Source of the DNA: an uncultured bacterium
Lineage (GTDB): Bacteria > Cyanobacteriota > Vampirovibrionia > Gastranaerophilales > Gastranaerophilaceae
Reading direction: 5' to 3'
DNA length: 38,079 nucleotides
NCBI GenBank assembly: GCA_948433295.1
Contig: CAOJDT010000009.1
Span: 1-38,079 of the forward strand
A program made the translations under genes and the position numbers. The notes under the pieces were generated by a model. That model had not been told where the DNA came from. It searched no databases and saw only the letters and a program-made list of their open reading frames with translations. Of this stretch, positions 25,301 to 33,044 are shown piece after piece. Positions within the stretch are counted from its first letter, which is position 1, and each line of letters opens with the position of its first letter.

Positions 25301-25703
25301 TAAGGCAGGTCAATACGGAACCGTAACCTGCTATACAACAAATGGTGTTATAAATGCGGCAAACGGAAATCTCAAAGGTGCACTGGTAAACTTTGGCGCG
25401 GCAGCTTTATCTTTTGTTGCAGGTAACGGTGCTGCAAATGTTGCAAACGGAGTTTTGTCTCAAATTGCTGCACAATCAATGGTTCAGGGAGTTATTGCAG
25501 GGGCCGCTGTAGCTGCGGCCAATACCGGTGCCGTAGCTTTGCAAAAAGCTGCAGATAAGCAATTGCAAGGCGATGATAATGCAGCAATCGATAATCAACG
25601 AAAAAGACGACTGGTTTCGTTTGAAGAAAGACAAGCTCGTCGCGCAAAACTTGATAAAATTGAAAAATCAAACCGTGCATATATGGCACGTGCAAGAAGA
25701 TAA
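22365..25703 (+). CDS. Giant coiled-coil protein with internal duplication and hydrophobic C-terminus
   Basis: 1112 residues, no family recognised. In order: a helical N-terminus (1-130); a coiled coil (about 145-290); an Asn/Glu/Ala/Thr low-complexity linker (about 345-500); a second coiled coil (about 505-630); a Lys/Gln/Glu-rich stretch (about 740-810); a further coiled coil; a Gly/Ala/Val-rich hydrophobic region (about 955-1065); and a very basic tail. The coiled coils are duplicates: 217-239 and 566-588 align without a gap (L(S/T)..E.KR...(L/I)......N..NGTL). The layout of long coiled coils before a hydrophobic pair-like region recalls secreted translocators or phage tape-measure proteins, as analogy only. 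GAAAGGG precedes the ATG. It stands alone. Confidence 0.7.
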   Translation: MLEGVSAIKDKVYRARYQPSEKSKFDVDAVIAELKKDPKFKNFTDEELHDYAYTIKDLHNAQVVCGDMNKMGFDTGKPKDPFWSQFTYEEILNMVNDGVSVPQEFIDWAYTKQDADTVSYQIETSTEDSNAYENLDSETGNIDQSDIQKRAQAFASKAKAQEELIHNRTEEAKPLVNKVQSEKNELERNQKMSLQKIESMTNEWKTLDLKFKKGADLSEAEQKRYQELGVLLNDNNGTLVQQAQKVSGDIDELMDQIENIDMLLNINEKINAEIENVGTKMSWFEGNKQYIILPTHSGNQTTGLSSMIYSAAMGNNLAIDTGLTGVNLFFNNLEVSREIDTNTTVADKTQERVDIAYDAADNKDENLKRTTNKQAENKGNEDNKAEENKFGAQVQNPQNTEEQNDPALNEGKSKAEVIDEVNAAPDTKLDAKTVAVDNTASKNTANNITAPTTEAPDEVNASATTATPETSEAGEVVDTSAAAETSDTTAETEDPLKAATQQYVDECQTRSSSMAQEVEQVQTKAKEIQLLKMSQKVEEAKLNKELNKNITEYESFAKKVESGQQLTDSELKRIEAIEKAINSQNGTLIEAMKNKVNNLSGFVSDLQSGIQRTEENTSYGEKAVAKGKEYAKSVLGDREYLKDSMFGFIPFSSLSKEKQYDLLYGKAGESLGRDAIDNGELLIGNSAKSNKALSKILPLGAFAEQYAQDLTAKMGSTKQKVNSIQDSIKKATGADSTTNGKTSTKKSNKKDKNEKADANDIKQKGNNVKQDGKEAQREGQAAKREKQQNDKQTKKETNELKKTAATIGKMRTESLELNQQNSEMNAEAEVLSTELQAAENENSEQAVQPVALNSNARTGGATISSNNSSNTDELQMKSERLQAISVQSAANQGKIEVNNKQIKVMNTQSSRKVKQIQKTSEKKHKLYQRKIQNAEESQKGNMKFQGKVNEAAKIFNGVMLLGIALMAVPWTHGIGVVTFKAGQYGTVTCYTTNGVINAANGNLKGALVNFGAAALSFVAGNGAANVANGVLSQIAAQSMVQGVIAGAAVAAANTGAVALQKAADKQLQGDDNAAIDNQRKRRLVSFEERQARRAKLDKIEKSNRAYMARARR

Positions 25704-25732
25704 ATTTGAAATTTCCCCTATTTTTTATTAAA

Positions 25733-25762
25733 AAAGCTGTTCTATTTGAACAGCTTTCTTTT
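25733..25762. terminator. Bidirectional terminator
   Basis: Stem AAAGCTGTTC / GAACAGCTTT with a 5-nt loop and A/T tracts on both sides, between the coiled-coil gene and the leftward signalling operon. Confidence 0.85.
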
Positions 25763-25767
25763 TATGA

Positions 25768-26298
25768 TTAATAATCGTTGTTGACGTAATCTTCATCATC
25801 TTTGAGCGAAGATAAGTCATCTTTGTAACTCGCGTCAAAATCTTCAGGCAGAAGTTCCGAATCAGGCCATATTGTATCACTGTCAAATCTGCAGGCATGA
25901 AGATTATAAGAATTTGTAAAATCAGAATTGCTTAAATCGCTTTCAGAAAAAATGCAACCCGCAAGATCCGCATCGGTAAAGTTACAATATGTCATTTCTG
26001 CGTAACTGCAATCTGCACCTGTCAAAAGACTTTCTGAAAAGTCGCTTTCAATGACTTTTGCTCTTGTAAAGTCAACTGATGTTAAATCGGCATTTGTAAA
26101 GTTAATAAATGACAAAACGCAATCTGCAAAAGAACTTGAGTTTAAATCTACATCCGAAAAATCAATTTCCGAAAGGTTAATTCCTGAAAAATCTACTTCT
26201 GAAAGGTCTACTTCTTCCTGTTCCTTTTTCCACTCGTTAAATTTTTCAGGGTGTCTGCGAAGAATTTCTACGAGTTCTTCCTTTGTATAATCTATCAT
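25768..26298 (-). CDS. Pentapeptide-repeat protein
   Basis: 176 residues from the ATG at 26298 (AGGAGA upstream). A short helical cap (1-25, YTKEELVEILRRHPEKFNEW) is followed by about 22 pentapeptide repeats of the A(D/N)(L/F)xx type (about 29-140, such as DLSEVDFSGINLSEIDFSDV) and an acidic tail. The repeats fold as a right-handed beta-helix. Some such proteins mimic DNA and bind gyrase; others are scaffolds. The strongly acidic composition fits either. It is the last gene of the signalling operon. A start at 26331 would overlap the response regulator and has no ribosome binding site. Confidence 0.88.
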   Translation of the reverse strand: MIDYTKEELVEILRRHPEKFNEWKKEQEEVDLSEVDFSGINLSEIDFSDVDLNSSSFADCVLSFINFTNADLTSVDFTRAKVIESDFSESLLTGADCSYAEMTYCNFTDADLAGCIFSESDLSNSDFTNSYNLHACRFDSDTIWPDSELLPEDFDASYKDDLSSLKDDEDYVNNDY

Positions 26299-26320
26299 AT
26301 TTGCGTATTCTCCTTTTACA

Positions 26321-26941
26321 TTAATTATCAATTAAATCTGTTTGCATTGCCAGTAATACTGCCTGAGTTCTGTTTGTGACGTTTAGTTTTTTAAAGATAT
26401 TGTTAAGATGGCTTTTTACCGTTACTTCTCTTAAAACAAGTATTTCGGCTATATTTTTATTGCTTTCCCCCTTTGCGGCGAGTGCTAAGACTTCTTTTTC
26501 TCTTGAAGTTAAAAGGGGTTTCTTGTCGATATTATATGGTAAGTCTGATTTTTTTTCAACAGTTTTTTGGCGGTTTGCCCTTCTTAACACTGCTTCTATT
26601 CTCGCGAGAAGGTTCGGCAGTATGAACGGTTTTACGATGTAGTCGTCTGCACCTGTTTTCAGACCCGTAATAATTTTTTGTTCTTCGTTAACTGCGCTTA
26701 TCATAATAACGGGAATAAGCTCTGTTTTTTTAGAGGTTCTTATTGCATTTAGAGTTTCCCAACCGTTCATATTGGGCATCATAACATCCAGAAGCACCAT
26801 ATCGTAATGATTTTTGTTTAAAAGTTTGAGCGCCTGAACTCCGTCCGAAGCGGTTTCTACATTATAACCGTAAAACGGCAATGCGTCTTTAAGGTATTTA
26901 GGATTGTCATCGACTAACAAAATTTTCGCTAATTCTGACAT
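26321..26941 (-). CDS. Response regulator, receiver plus LuxR helix-turn-helix
   Basis: 206 residues. Receiver 1-122 with acidic pocket D11/D12, phospho-acceptor D52 (VLLDVMMPN) and Lys in YIVKPF. The C-terminal LuxR-type HTH (about 140-200) reads LTSREKEVLALAAKGESNKN and ends LNVTNRTQAVLLA. The receiver resembles OmpR-type ones while the output is LuxR-type, the combination seen in cyanobacterial Ycf29-like regulators. No histidine kinase is in the window. It sits 16 nt downstream of a second response regulator. Confidence 0.9.
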   Translation of the reverse strand: MSELAKILLVDDNPKYLKDALPFYGYNVETASDGVQALKLLNKNHYDMVLLDVMMPNMNGWETLNAIRTSKKTELIPVIMISAVNEEQKIITGLKTGADDYIVKPFILPNLLARIEAVLRRANRQKTVEKKSDLPYNIDKKPLLTSREKEVLALAAKGESNKNIAEILVLREVTVKSHLNNIFKKLNVTNRTQAVLLAMQTDLIDN

Positions 26942-26957
26942 TTAAAAATTTTCCCTT

Positions 26958-27605
26958 TTATACAATTTTATACTTTAAGGCTTTAAGTGCTGCTTGAAGC
27001 CTGTCATCAACTTCCAGTTTTTGTAAAATATTTGCCACATGGGCTTTTGTTGTGTTAATACTTATGACTAAAAACTGAGCAATTTCCATATTACTGTAAC
27101 CTTCTGTCATAAGTTTCAATATTTGAGTTTCCCGTGAGGTTAAATCGTAAGATTTGCTGTTGTTCTCCGTATCTATTACAGGAGAATTCACGGTTGCTTT
27201 CAGTACTATGTGAGCGATACTTGGGTCAAACCAGGCTGCGCCGTCAGCGACCGATTGAACCACCTGAATCAATCTTTGCGGAGTTATTTCTTTTGAGCAG
27301 TATGCATTTGCACCTGCTTTCAAGCTGTTCAGAACTTCTTTTTCATCATTATGTGATGTAAGGATAATAATTTTTACATCTTTGTTTGAAGAACGAATTC
27401 TTTTTGTTGCGTCGATTCCGTTCATGAGCGGAAGACCCAAATCCATAATTACGATATCTATTTGATTTTCGTTAAAGATTTCGAGTGCTTTTTCAGCCGA
27501 ATCAGCTTCAAAAAGTTCGCCTACGTAATCAACACCTTCAAAAGTCGTTTTTAAACCGAAGCGGGTAAGTTCGTGGTCTTCTACTATCAAAATGTTGTGT
27601 GTCAT
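26958..27605 (-). CDS. NarL/FixJ-type response regulator
   Basis: 215 residues. Receiver 1-120 with E9/D10, phospho-acceptor D55 (IVIMDLGLP) and a Lys in SKEITP; the output HTH at about 148-210 reads LTSRETQILKLMTEGYSNME and ends LEVDDRLQAALKAL. It activates or represses promoters when phosphorylated. The start overlaps the stop of the TPR gene by 4 nt, so the pair is translationally coupled. The stimulus is unknown. Confidence 0.9.
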   Translation of the reverse strand: MTHNILIVEDHELTRFGLKTTFEGVDYVGELFEADSAEKALEIFNENQIDIVIMDLGLPLMNGIDATKRIRSSNKDVKIIILTSHNDEKEVLNSLKAGANAYCSKEITPQRLIQVVQSVADGAAWFDPSIAHIVLKATVNSPVIDTENNSKSYDLTSRETQILKLMTEGYSNMEIAQFLVISINTTKAHVANILQKLEVDDRLQAALKALKYKIV

Positions 27606-29143
27606 ATACTTAATTCCTCTTTTGCCGGTGTGAAGTCAGGATTTAGAGCAAGGCTTTTTTTGAAGTTGAAAATTGCATCCTGAGAGAAACCTTGAGCTTT
27701 GCAGAACAATCCTTGATAATAATAATATTTAAAGTTATTTTCGTCAATATATTTTGCAATCGCAAGATATTTTTTTGCGGTGGCGAAATTTTGTTTATCA
27801 ATCATCATTTTTGAAAGTTCAAGCCAGCCGTCAGTAAAATTGGTATCAAGTGATACTGCTTTTTTCAAATATTCATTTTTTCTTAACTGGTCATTCATTG
27901 CTACGTTAAAGTAGGCTTGCGGACAATCTGAACGGCTTTTTAAAATTTTTGTGTAAATTTCTTTTGTTATGTTTAGTTTGTCCAGAGTTCTTGCAGTTTC
28001 CGCAAGGCGTACAGCCGGAGTTGTGCCTCTTTTATCATTGGAGTATGCTTTTTCATAATATTTGAATGCTTTTTTATAATCTTTATCTTTTGAAGCCAAA
28101 TCCCCCATTACAAGGAGTGCCATAGTATTTTTACCGTTGATGTTGAGAGTTTTGTCAGCCTGACTTTCTGCTTTTTCGTATTCTTTCAGGTCAAAATAAA
28201 CTCTTGAAGTTAGGGCTGCAAGTTCTGCGATATTTTTCTTTTTGGTTGCAATTGTTGTTTGCAGGGTGCGCATAGCTTTATTAGGTTCATTTTCGTAGTA
28301 ATAATAATATGCCAGGTGATATTTTTTATCAAAATCCTGTTTTGCGGTTTTGTATAAAATATACTGTTCAAGAGAATAAATTTTATTTTTATAAAATTCG
28401 TTCAGGACAGGAGCATTTTTCATTTCTGTAACAAGTTTTATTGCTGTTCCTTTTTTATCATCTTGAATCGCAATTTCCGCTTTTAATTTTTTGTAATTGA
28501 GGTTTTGCGGATTTTTGTTTATTGCAATGTCAATATATTTTTTTGCGTTAGCAATGTTGTTTGCTTTCATAGAGCCGAGGGCAACGATGTAGTTTGCGTA
28601 ATCCGATTTTGTCAGAAGGTCGGTATTTTTCAATAATTCGTTGGTTGCTTCGAGGCTTTGGGCGTTATAGATAATATTTGAAAGCATCTCTGCAAGATAA
28701 ACTTCGTCTTTCGGATTGAGTTTATATGCGGGATAGTAATATCTTTTCATATCATCGGTCATTGTGTATGATATATCTTCATCGGTAATTTTTGAACTTG
28801 CCAAATCCGCAAGATTAAAGAAGCCCAAATCTGCCATTTTGTTTGCAATAAGCATATAGGCGTAATCATTCGGAACAATGGATTCGATTAGAACCCTAAA
28901 ATCCGCATAGGATGAGCGTACATTACATTGAATAAAACGTTCGAGAGCTACTGCATAATGGTTATGAACATCATTTTTTGTAAGAGTAGCTTTTTGCGGG
29001 AAGTTTATATTAACAATTTCATCTGCTTTTTGAAGCGGAGGAGTGTCGAGCGGGTTTGCGGGTTTGATAAAATCAAATCCGGAGGCAAATACCCTTGCAT
29101 ACGTTAATAATAATGCTGCTGCCGTACAAAGCAATTCTCTCAT
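27602..29143 (-). CDS. Exported TPR-repeat protein
   Basis: 513 residues with an N-terminal signal sequence (about 1-21). Most of the protein consists of tetratricopeptide-type helical pairs, with recognisable units such as YEKAESQADKTLNINGKNTM and YKKAFKYYEKAYSNDKRGTT; the last reads QDAIFNFKKSLALNPDFTPA. TPR arrays bind other proteins. It is encoded 7 nt after the HD-GYP gene and overlaps the first response regulator, so it probably belongs to the same signalling path, perhaps as a periplasmic assembly or sensor factor. Confidence 0.85.
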   Translation of the reverse strand: MRELLCTAAALLLTYARVFASGFDFIKPANPLDTPPLQKADEIVNINFPQKATLTKNDVHNHYAVALERFIQCNVRSSYADFRVLIESIVPNDYAYMLIANKMADLGFFNLADLASSKITDEDISYTMTDDMKRYYYPAYKLNPKDEVYLAEMLSNIIYNAQSLEATNELLKNTDLLTKSDYANYIVALGSMKANNIANAKKYIDIAINKNPQNLNYKKLKAEIAIQDDKKGTAIKLVTEMKNAPVLNEFYKNKIYSLEQYILYKTAKQDFDKKYHLAYYYYYENEPNKAMRTLQTTIATKKKNIAELAALTSRVYFDLKEYEKAESQADKTLNINGKNTMALLVMGDLASKDKDYKKAFKYYEKAYSNDKRGTTPAVRLAETARTLDKLNITKEIYTKILKSRSDCPQAYFNVAMNDQLRKNEYLKKAVSLDTNFTDGWLELSKMMIDKQNFATAKKYLAIAKYIDENNFKYYYYQGLFCKAQGFSQDAIFNFKKSLALNPDFTPAKEELSI

Positions 29144-29150
29144 TATAATT

Positions 29151-30869
29151 TTAGCACTCTCCGTTATTTGTTTTTCCTGCGTAGTAATGATTAAACAATT
29201 CTACAATATTTTTTTGTTCCTGTGAAGCGTTTGTGTCATTTGTAAAGTTATAAATATCCAACAAATTATATTTACTTAAAATTTCACTATCTTGAGGTTC
29301 AAGGTGGAAGTGGTTTTCCGTGAGGAATACGTGAACGATTTTGTCGGTTGGTATTTTCAAAAATACATCAACAATATTTTTGTCGAAATGGGTTCCCGAA
29401 TCTTTAAGTAATATATTTATTACGTTTACAATAGGCATTTTATCACGATAGTGGCGGCGGGAGGTTATTGCGTCAAAGACGTCCGATACGGCAAGGATTC
29501 TGCCGCCGTATGGAATTTCTTCGCCCTTCAAATGTCTGTAGTATCCGCTTCCGTCATATTTTTCGTGATGGGAGCAGGCAATTTCCGAAATTTGTTTAAA
29601 GTCTTCGGTCAGACAAATTTTTTCCAGAATATTGTGCGTAATTTGTACGTGTTCCTGAATATGTTTGTATTCTTCGTCCGTAAGTTTTCCTTCTTTTTGC
29701 AGAACCGAATCTCTGATTCCGATTTTTCCGATATCGTGAAGCGTTGCGGCTTTTTCAATAATTTCTTTTGTTTTTTCGTCAAGTCCGAGAGCTTCAACGA
29801 TAAGCATAGAATAGAGTTTTACGCGGCTTGAATGACCTGCTGTAATTTTGTCGCGGGCATCGATTGAGGCTGCAAGAGTATTAATAAAGCTTTCAAAAAG
29901 TAATTTTTGTTCTTTATAAAGTTCTTTTTGGCGTTCAAAAAGTTGTGCGTTTTCTAATGCAATACTTGCACTTCCTCCGATTGCAACGAGCAAATCTTCA
30001 TCATTTTTTGTAAAAATTCCTTTAGATTTGTTCAAAACCTGAAATGCGCCGATGATTTCCTGATTGTTGTTTTTTATAGGCATACAAAGCATAGTTTTGG
30101 TTTTGTAGCCTGTTTCTTTATCGACTTCAGGGTTAAAACGTTCGTCATTATAGGCATCTTCGATATTAATAGATTCGCCTGTTCTGACTACATAGCCCGC
30201 AAGCCCTTTGTCGGCAGGGAATCTTATTTCACTGCTGTTCATGCCGAGCGCGACTTTAGACCAGAGTTCGTTGTGTTTCTTATCAAGAAGAAATACAGTA
30301 CATCTGTCTGCCTGCATTGCAATTTTTGTTTCTTCGGCTATGACGGTTAAGAGTTCTGTAATATCGGTCAATGCGTTAATCGAACGACCGATTTTTACCA
30401 AGGATACAAGAGGGTCACTCTGGATAGGAAGTGTGAATTCAAGTCCGTTTTGTAATTGTTTTACTCTTGTAATTATAAATCCCAGAAGCGAAAATTCATC
30501 ATATTTCAGTCCGTAATTTTTTGCGTTTTGGAAATGTAAAAGCGCGACTTCATTATTGTTTTCACAGTAATTGATATTCCCCGCAGAAATTTCGTAAAAC
30601 AATTTTGCCGTTACATCGGCTTCAATTTCAGCCATGTAATAGCTGTCTCGTAAAAGTGATAATGAAGATTTGTATTTGGATTTGTCTTCCAGATAATCAA
30701 TCATAGCGAGTATGCTCAAGCAAATCGAAATGTATTTCCCTTTTTTGTTTTTTGTAAAAATTTCCTGAGCTTCAAGTATCTGCTGTTTTGCAGTCGGATA
30801 ATCTTTGCCCTCCAGCGAAGTTAAGCTTTGTCTGATAAGTTCGCTGCCTCTTTCTATCACCTTTTCCAT
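29151..30869 (-). CDS. GAF and HD-GYP domain protein, probable cyclic-di-GMP phosphodiesterase
   Basis: 572 residues. An N-terminal TPR-like helical region (about 5-150) is followed by a GAF sensor domain (about 168-310, with CTVFLLDKK and KTMLCMPIKN) and a C-terminal HD-GYP domain (about 328-508). The catalytic HD is at 378-379 in TLHDIGKIGI, and HHEKYDGSGY with the downstream GEEIPYGGRI carries the metal and GYP-type residues (GSGYY here). Such enzymes hydrolyse cyclic-di-GMP. The second-position ATG (30869) has better spacing from AAAGGAT than the ATG at 30875. It is the first gene of the signalling operon and may link c-di-GMP to pili or surface life. Confidence 0.92.
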   Translation of the reverse strand: MEKVIERGSELIRQSLTSLEGKDYPTAKQQILEAQEIFTKNKKGKYISICLSILAMIDYLEDKSKYKSSLSLLRDSYYMAEIEADVTAKLFYEISAGNINYCENNNEVALLHFQNAKNYGLKYDEFSLLGFIITRVKQLQNGLEFTLPIQSDPLVSLVKIGRSINALTDITELLTVIAEETKIAMQADRCTVFLLDKKHNELWSKVALGMNSSEIRFPADKGLAGYVVRTGESINIEDAYNDERFNPEVDKETGYKTKTMLCMPIKNNNQEIIGAFQVLNKSKGIFTKNDEDLLVAIGGSASIALENAQLFERQKELYKEQKLLFESFINTLAASIDARDKITAGHSSRVKLYSMLIVEALGLDEKTKEIIEKAATLHDIGKIGIRDSVLQKEGKLTDEEYKHIQEHVQITHNILEKICLTEDFKQISEIACSHHEKYDGSGYYRHLKGEEIPYGGRILAVSDVFDAITSRRHYRDKMPIVNVINILLKDSGTHFDKNIVDVFLKIPTDKIVHVFLTENHFHLEPQDSEILSKYNLLDIYNFTNDTNASQEQKNIVELFNHYYAGKTNNGEC

Positions 30870-30950
30870 TGTCATTATCCTTTTACAATCGTATATTTTT
30901 ATTATACAATATTTTATAACATATTACAAATAAGACAATAGAGAGAATAG

Positions 30951-31637
30951 ATGAAAAAAATTACAATTTTAATTCCGGTTTACAACGAGTTTTCAACGCT
31001 CGAAAAAATTCTTGAAAAGGTTGAAGCCGCTGATTTCTGCGGGCTTGAAAAAGAGATTATTCTGATTGACGATTATTCTACAGACGGAACAAGAGAACTT
31101 TATGAAAAATTTCCGTACAAAGTTCTTTATCATGACTACAATCAGGGTAAAGGGGCGGCATTGCGTACCGGTTTTGCAAATGCTACGGGCGATATTATCG
31201 TTATTCAGGATGCGGATTTGGAATATGATCCTGCGGATTATTCACAGCTAATCAGGCTTATTCTTGACGGGCATGCCGATGTTTGTTACGGAACAAGATT
31301 AAAAGGCGGAAAACCGTCGCGTTCGTTTATGTTTACCCATTTGTTGGGAAATAAATTTTTGTCGCTTTTGACAAATATTCTATACGGTTCGACGCTTACT
31401 GATATGGAAACCTGTTATAAGGCTTTCAGGGCAGATTTTATTAAAGGTATAGAGATTAAGTCTAATCGTTTTGATTTTGAACCTGAAATTACCGCAAAAG
31501 TTCTAAAGCGTGGCGCGCGTTTGTATGAACTTCCCGTTTCTTATTACGGACGAGAGTTCTCGGAGGGGAAAAAAATCACCTGGAAAGACGGAATCCACGC
31601 TATTATTGCTTTGATTAAGTATAGATTTACCGATTAA
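30951..31637 (+). CDS. Family 2 glycosyltransferase (DPM1-like)
   Basis: 228 residues, one GT-A domain. ILIPVYNE at the start, nucleotide-sugar site IDDYSTDGT (39-47), metal motif DAD (87-89, IQDADLEYDP) and acceptor region GTRLKGGKPSR and LTDMETCYKAFR. The family moves sugars from nucleotide-sugars to a lipid carrier such as polyprenyl phosphate, at the inner membrane face. No C-terminal membrane helices are present. AGAGAGAA lies before the ATG. It is divergent from the HD-GYP gene. The sugar and acceptor are unknown. Confidence 0.9.
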   Translation: MKKITILIPVYNEFSTLEKILEKVEAADFCGLEKEIILIDDYSTDGTRELYEKFPYKVLYHDYNQGKGAALRTGFANATGDIIVIQDADLEYDPADYSQLIRLILDGHADVCYGTRLKGGKPSRSFMFTHLLGNKFLSLLTNILYGSTLTDMETCYKAFRADFIKGIEIKSNRFDFEPEITAKVLKRGARLYELPVSYYGREFSEGKKITWKDGIHAIIALIKYRFTD

Positions 31638-31670
31638 TTTATGCAGTTTCGGCTGCGAAAGGAGATATGT

Positions 31671-32501
31671 ATGAAAAAAATAGTTTTGACATTACTCGCA
31701 ATGAGTTTTGTAATTATGCCTTGCTGTGCGGCAACATGGGTTGCAGCTGACAGGGTTGCTCCTGTGGGTAAGGTTCTTTTGGAAAAGAACAGCCTTCCTA
31801 CAAATACAACTTTTAAAGTTGTAAACGGTGCGGCTGATAATTCCGATGTGTCGACTACAAACGTAATCCAAATTTCAAGCACTGATTTGACTTACGCAGG
31901 TAACGACAGTGAAGTTGCGGCAGTTGTTTCTAATGAACTCGGACATATTATTAACGGACATTATGCAAAAAATAAAATGCGAAATATTGCAAAAGCTGCT
32001 ATAGCAGAAAAATTAAGTTCAGATAATGTTTTGAATACTGCGGCAAACAGTGATTTCGTTAATAATAAAACAAGCCTTAGTGATAACAAAGAAGCTGATA
32101 TTACAGGTGCGGATATGATGATTCAGGCAGGATACAACCCGCTTGCTATGGTTGTTGTTATTACCAAAATGCCGGGAAGCACACTTGAAATCGTTGCAGG
32201 AAAGCCTTCCAACTCAGAAAGAGCAATGAATGTTTATAACTATCTGACTTATAACTATCCGACGAAAGTAAAAGCGGGTTACGGATGTAATGAATACAGG
32301 GCATTTCTTGCTTATGCAGACCCTATCGTAAAAGACAGAAATTCGAATGCCAAAAAGCTTGCGAAATTTAAAAAAGAACAGGAAAAAGCTAAACAAACCA
32401 GAGCAAAAAATATTGCAAAATATAAATCCACAGGCGGTTTAAGCGGATGGGACGCAACTTATACAATCTTGAAACAGCTTTCTGAATCTTCGGAAAAATA
32501 A
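31671..32501 (+). CDS. Secreted M48-like peptidase with altered zinc motif
   Basis: 276 residues. Signal peptide about 1-21 (LTLLAMSFVIMPCCA, possibly a lipobox-like Cys). The M48 fold signature is clear: residues 87-97 read SNELGHIINGH where M48 enzymes have HELGHxxxGH, and the third-ligand region KEADITGADMM (E141) is intact. The first zinc-binding His is Asn88, so catalysis is doubtful; it may be a binding or chaperone-like relative. The C-terminal region is basic. AAAGGAG precedes the ATG at 31671. It is probably periplasmic, and a strong terminator follows. Confidence 0.78.
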   Translation: MKKIVLTLLAMSFVIMPCCAATWVAADRVAPVGKVLLEKNSLPTNTTFKVVNGAADNSDVSTTNVIQISSTDLTYAGNDSEVAAVVSNELGHIINGHYAKNKMRNIAKAAIAEKLSSDNVLNTAANSDFVNNKTSLSDNKEADITGADMMIQAGYNPLAMVVVITKMPGSTLEIVAGKPSNSERAMNVYNYLTYNYPTKVKAGYGCNEYRAFLAYADPIVKDRNSNAKKLAKFKKEQEKAKQTRAKNIAKYKSTGGLSGWDATYTILKQLSESSEK

Positions 32502-32507
32502 CTAAGT

Positions 32508-32537
32508 AAAAAGCGGGTAGAAAACCCGCTTTTTTTA
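32508..32537 (+). terminator. Terminator of the M48-like gene
   Basis: Stem AAAAAGCGGGT / ACCCGCTTTTT with a 5-nt loop and a T run. Confidence 0.85.
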
Positions 32538-32555
32538 TTGTTAGTCAAATGTCTA

Positions 32556-32584
32556 TTTACACCAGAATAATAGAGTGGTATATT
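32556..32584 (+). promoter_or_regulatory. Promoter of the first small membrane-protein gene (leaderless)
   Basis: TTTACA (32556-32561), a 17-nt spacer and TATATT (32579-32584), with the ATG 6 nt later. The block from about 32546 is nearly the same as that before 33045, including CAAATGTCTATTTAC, which supports it as the real promoter. Confidence 0.75.
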
Positions 32585-32590
32585 AATCTA

Positions 32591-32956
32591 ATGAAAAATA
32601 TTTTATTGAAAATATATTTGGTATTTAAGTTTATAGCATATATATATTTATTATTATTAAGTATAATTATTTTTGATTTTTTTGTTGAATTTGGAAGTAA
32701 TGAAAATTGTGGATTTATTTGTAGTTTTCATGAAAAATTTCAATCTCCATCAACTATCATCGTCTTGATTTTGTTTTTAGTAGTATTAATTTTATTAATG
32801 TATATGGCTGCAAATGCAATTTCTGCGTTATCCAAATTAATAAATAATATTTCGCTTTCATTGTTTAACAAAATCTCAATATTTATAATTGCTTTAATAG
32901 AAATATATTTTTTATGGTCTTACTATACTTACGCTTATTTACCATTATTTCGCTAA
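32591..32956 (+). CDS. Small membrane protein, candidate immunity protein
   Basis: 121 residues with three hydrophobic helices (about 5-29, 57-77 and 94-114). A short loop between the first two carries two cysteines (NCGFICSF). No family was recognised. The start is fixed by the conserved upstream block shared with the gene at 33045. It has no ribosome binding site. Codons are even more AT-rich than in the neighbours (many TTA/ATA/AAT), in keeping with transfer. By position and build (a small multi-span membrane protein beside a toxin-like gene) it could be an immunity protein, but that is inference. Confidence 0.6.
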   Translation: MKNILLKIYLVFKFIAYIYLLLLSIIIFDFFVEFGSNENCGFICSFHEKFQSPSTIIVLILFLVVLILLMYMAANAISALSKLINNISLSLFNKISIFIIALIEIYFLWSYYTYAYLPLFR

Positions 32957-32988
32957 ACAGGACAGGGAACATTTCCCCTGTCCTGTTT
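32955..32988 (+). terminator. Terminator of the first small membrane-protein gene
   Basis: Stem AAACAGGACAGGG / CCCTGTCCTGTTT, very stable, starting at the stop codon. The T run is short. Confidence 0.8.
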
Positions 32989-33009
32989 AAGTTGATAGCC
33001 AAATGTCTA

Positions 33010-33038
33010 TTTACAATAGAGAAATAGAGTGATATATT
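33010..33038 (+). promoter_or_regulatory. Promoter of the second small membrane-protein gene (leaderless)
   Basis: TTTACA (33010-33015), a 17-nt spacer and TATATT (33033-33038), with the ATG 6 nt later. It is near-identical in layout and sequence to the block at 32556-32584. Confidence 0.75.
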
Positions 33039-33044
33039 AGTCTA

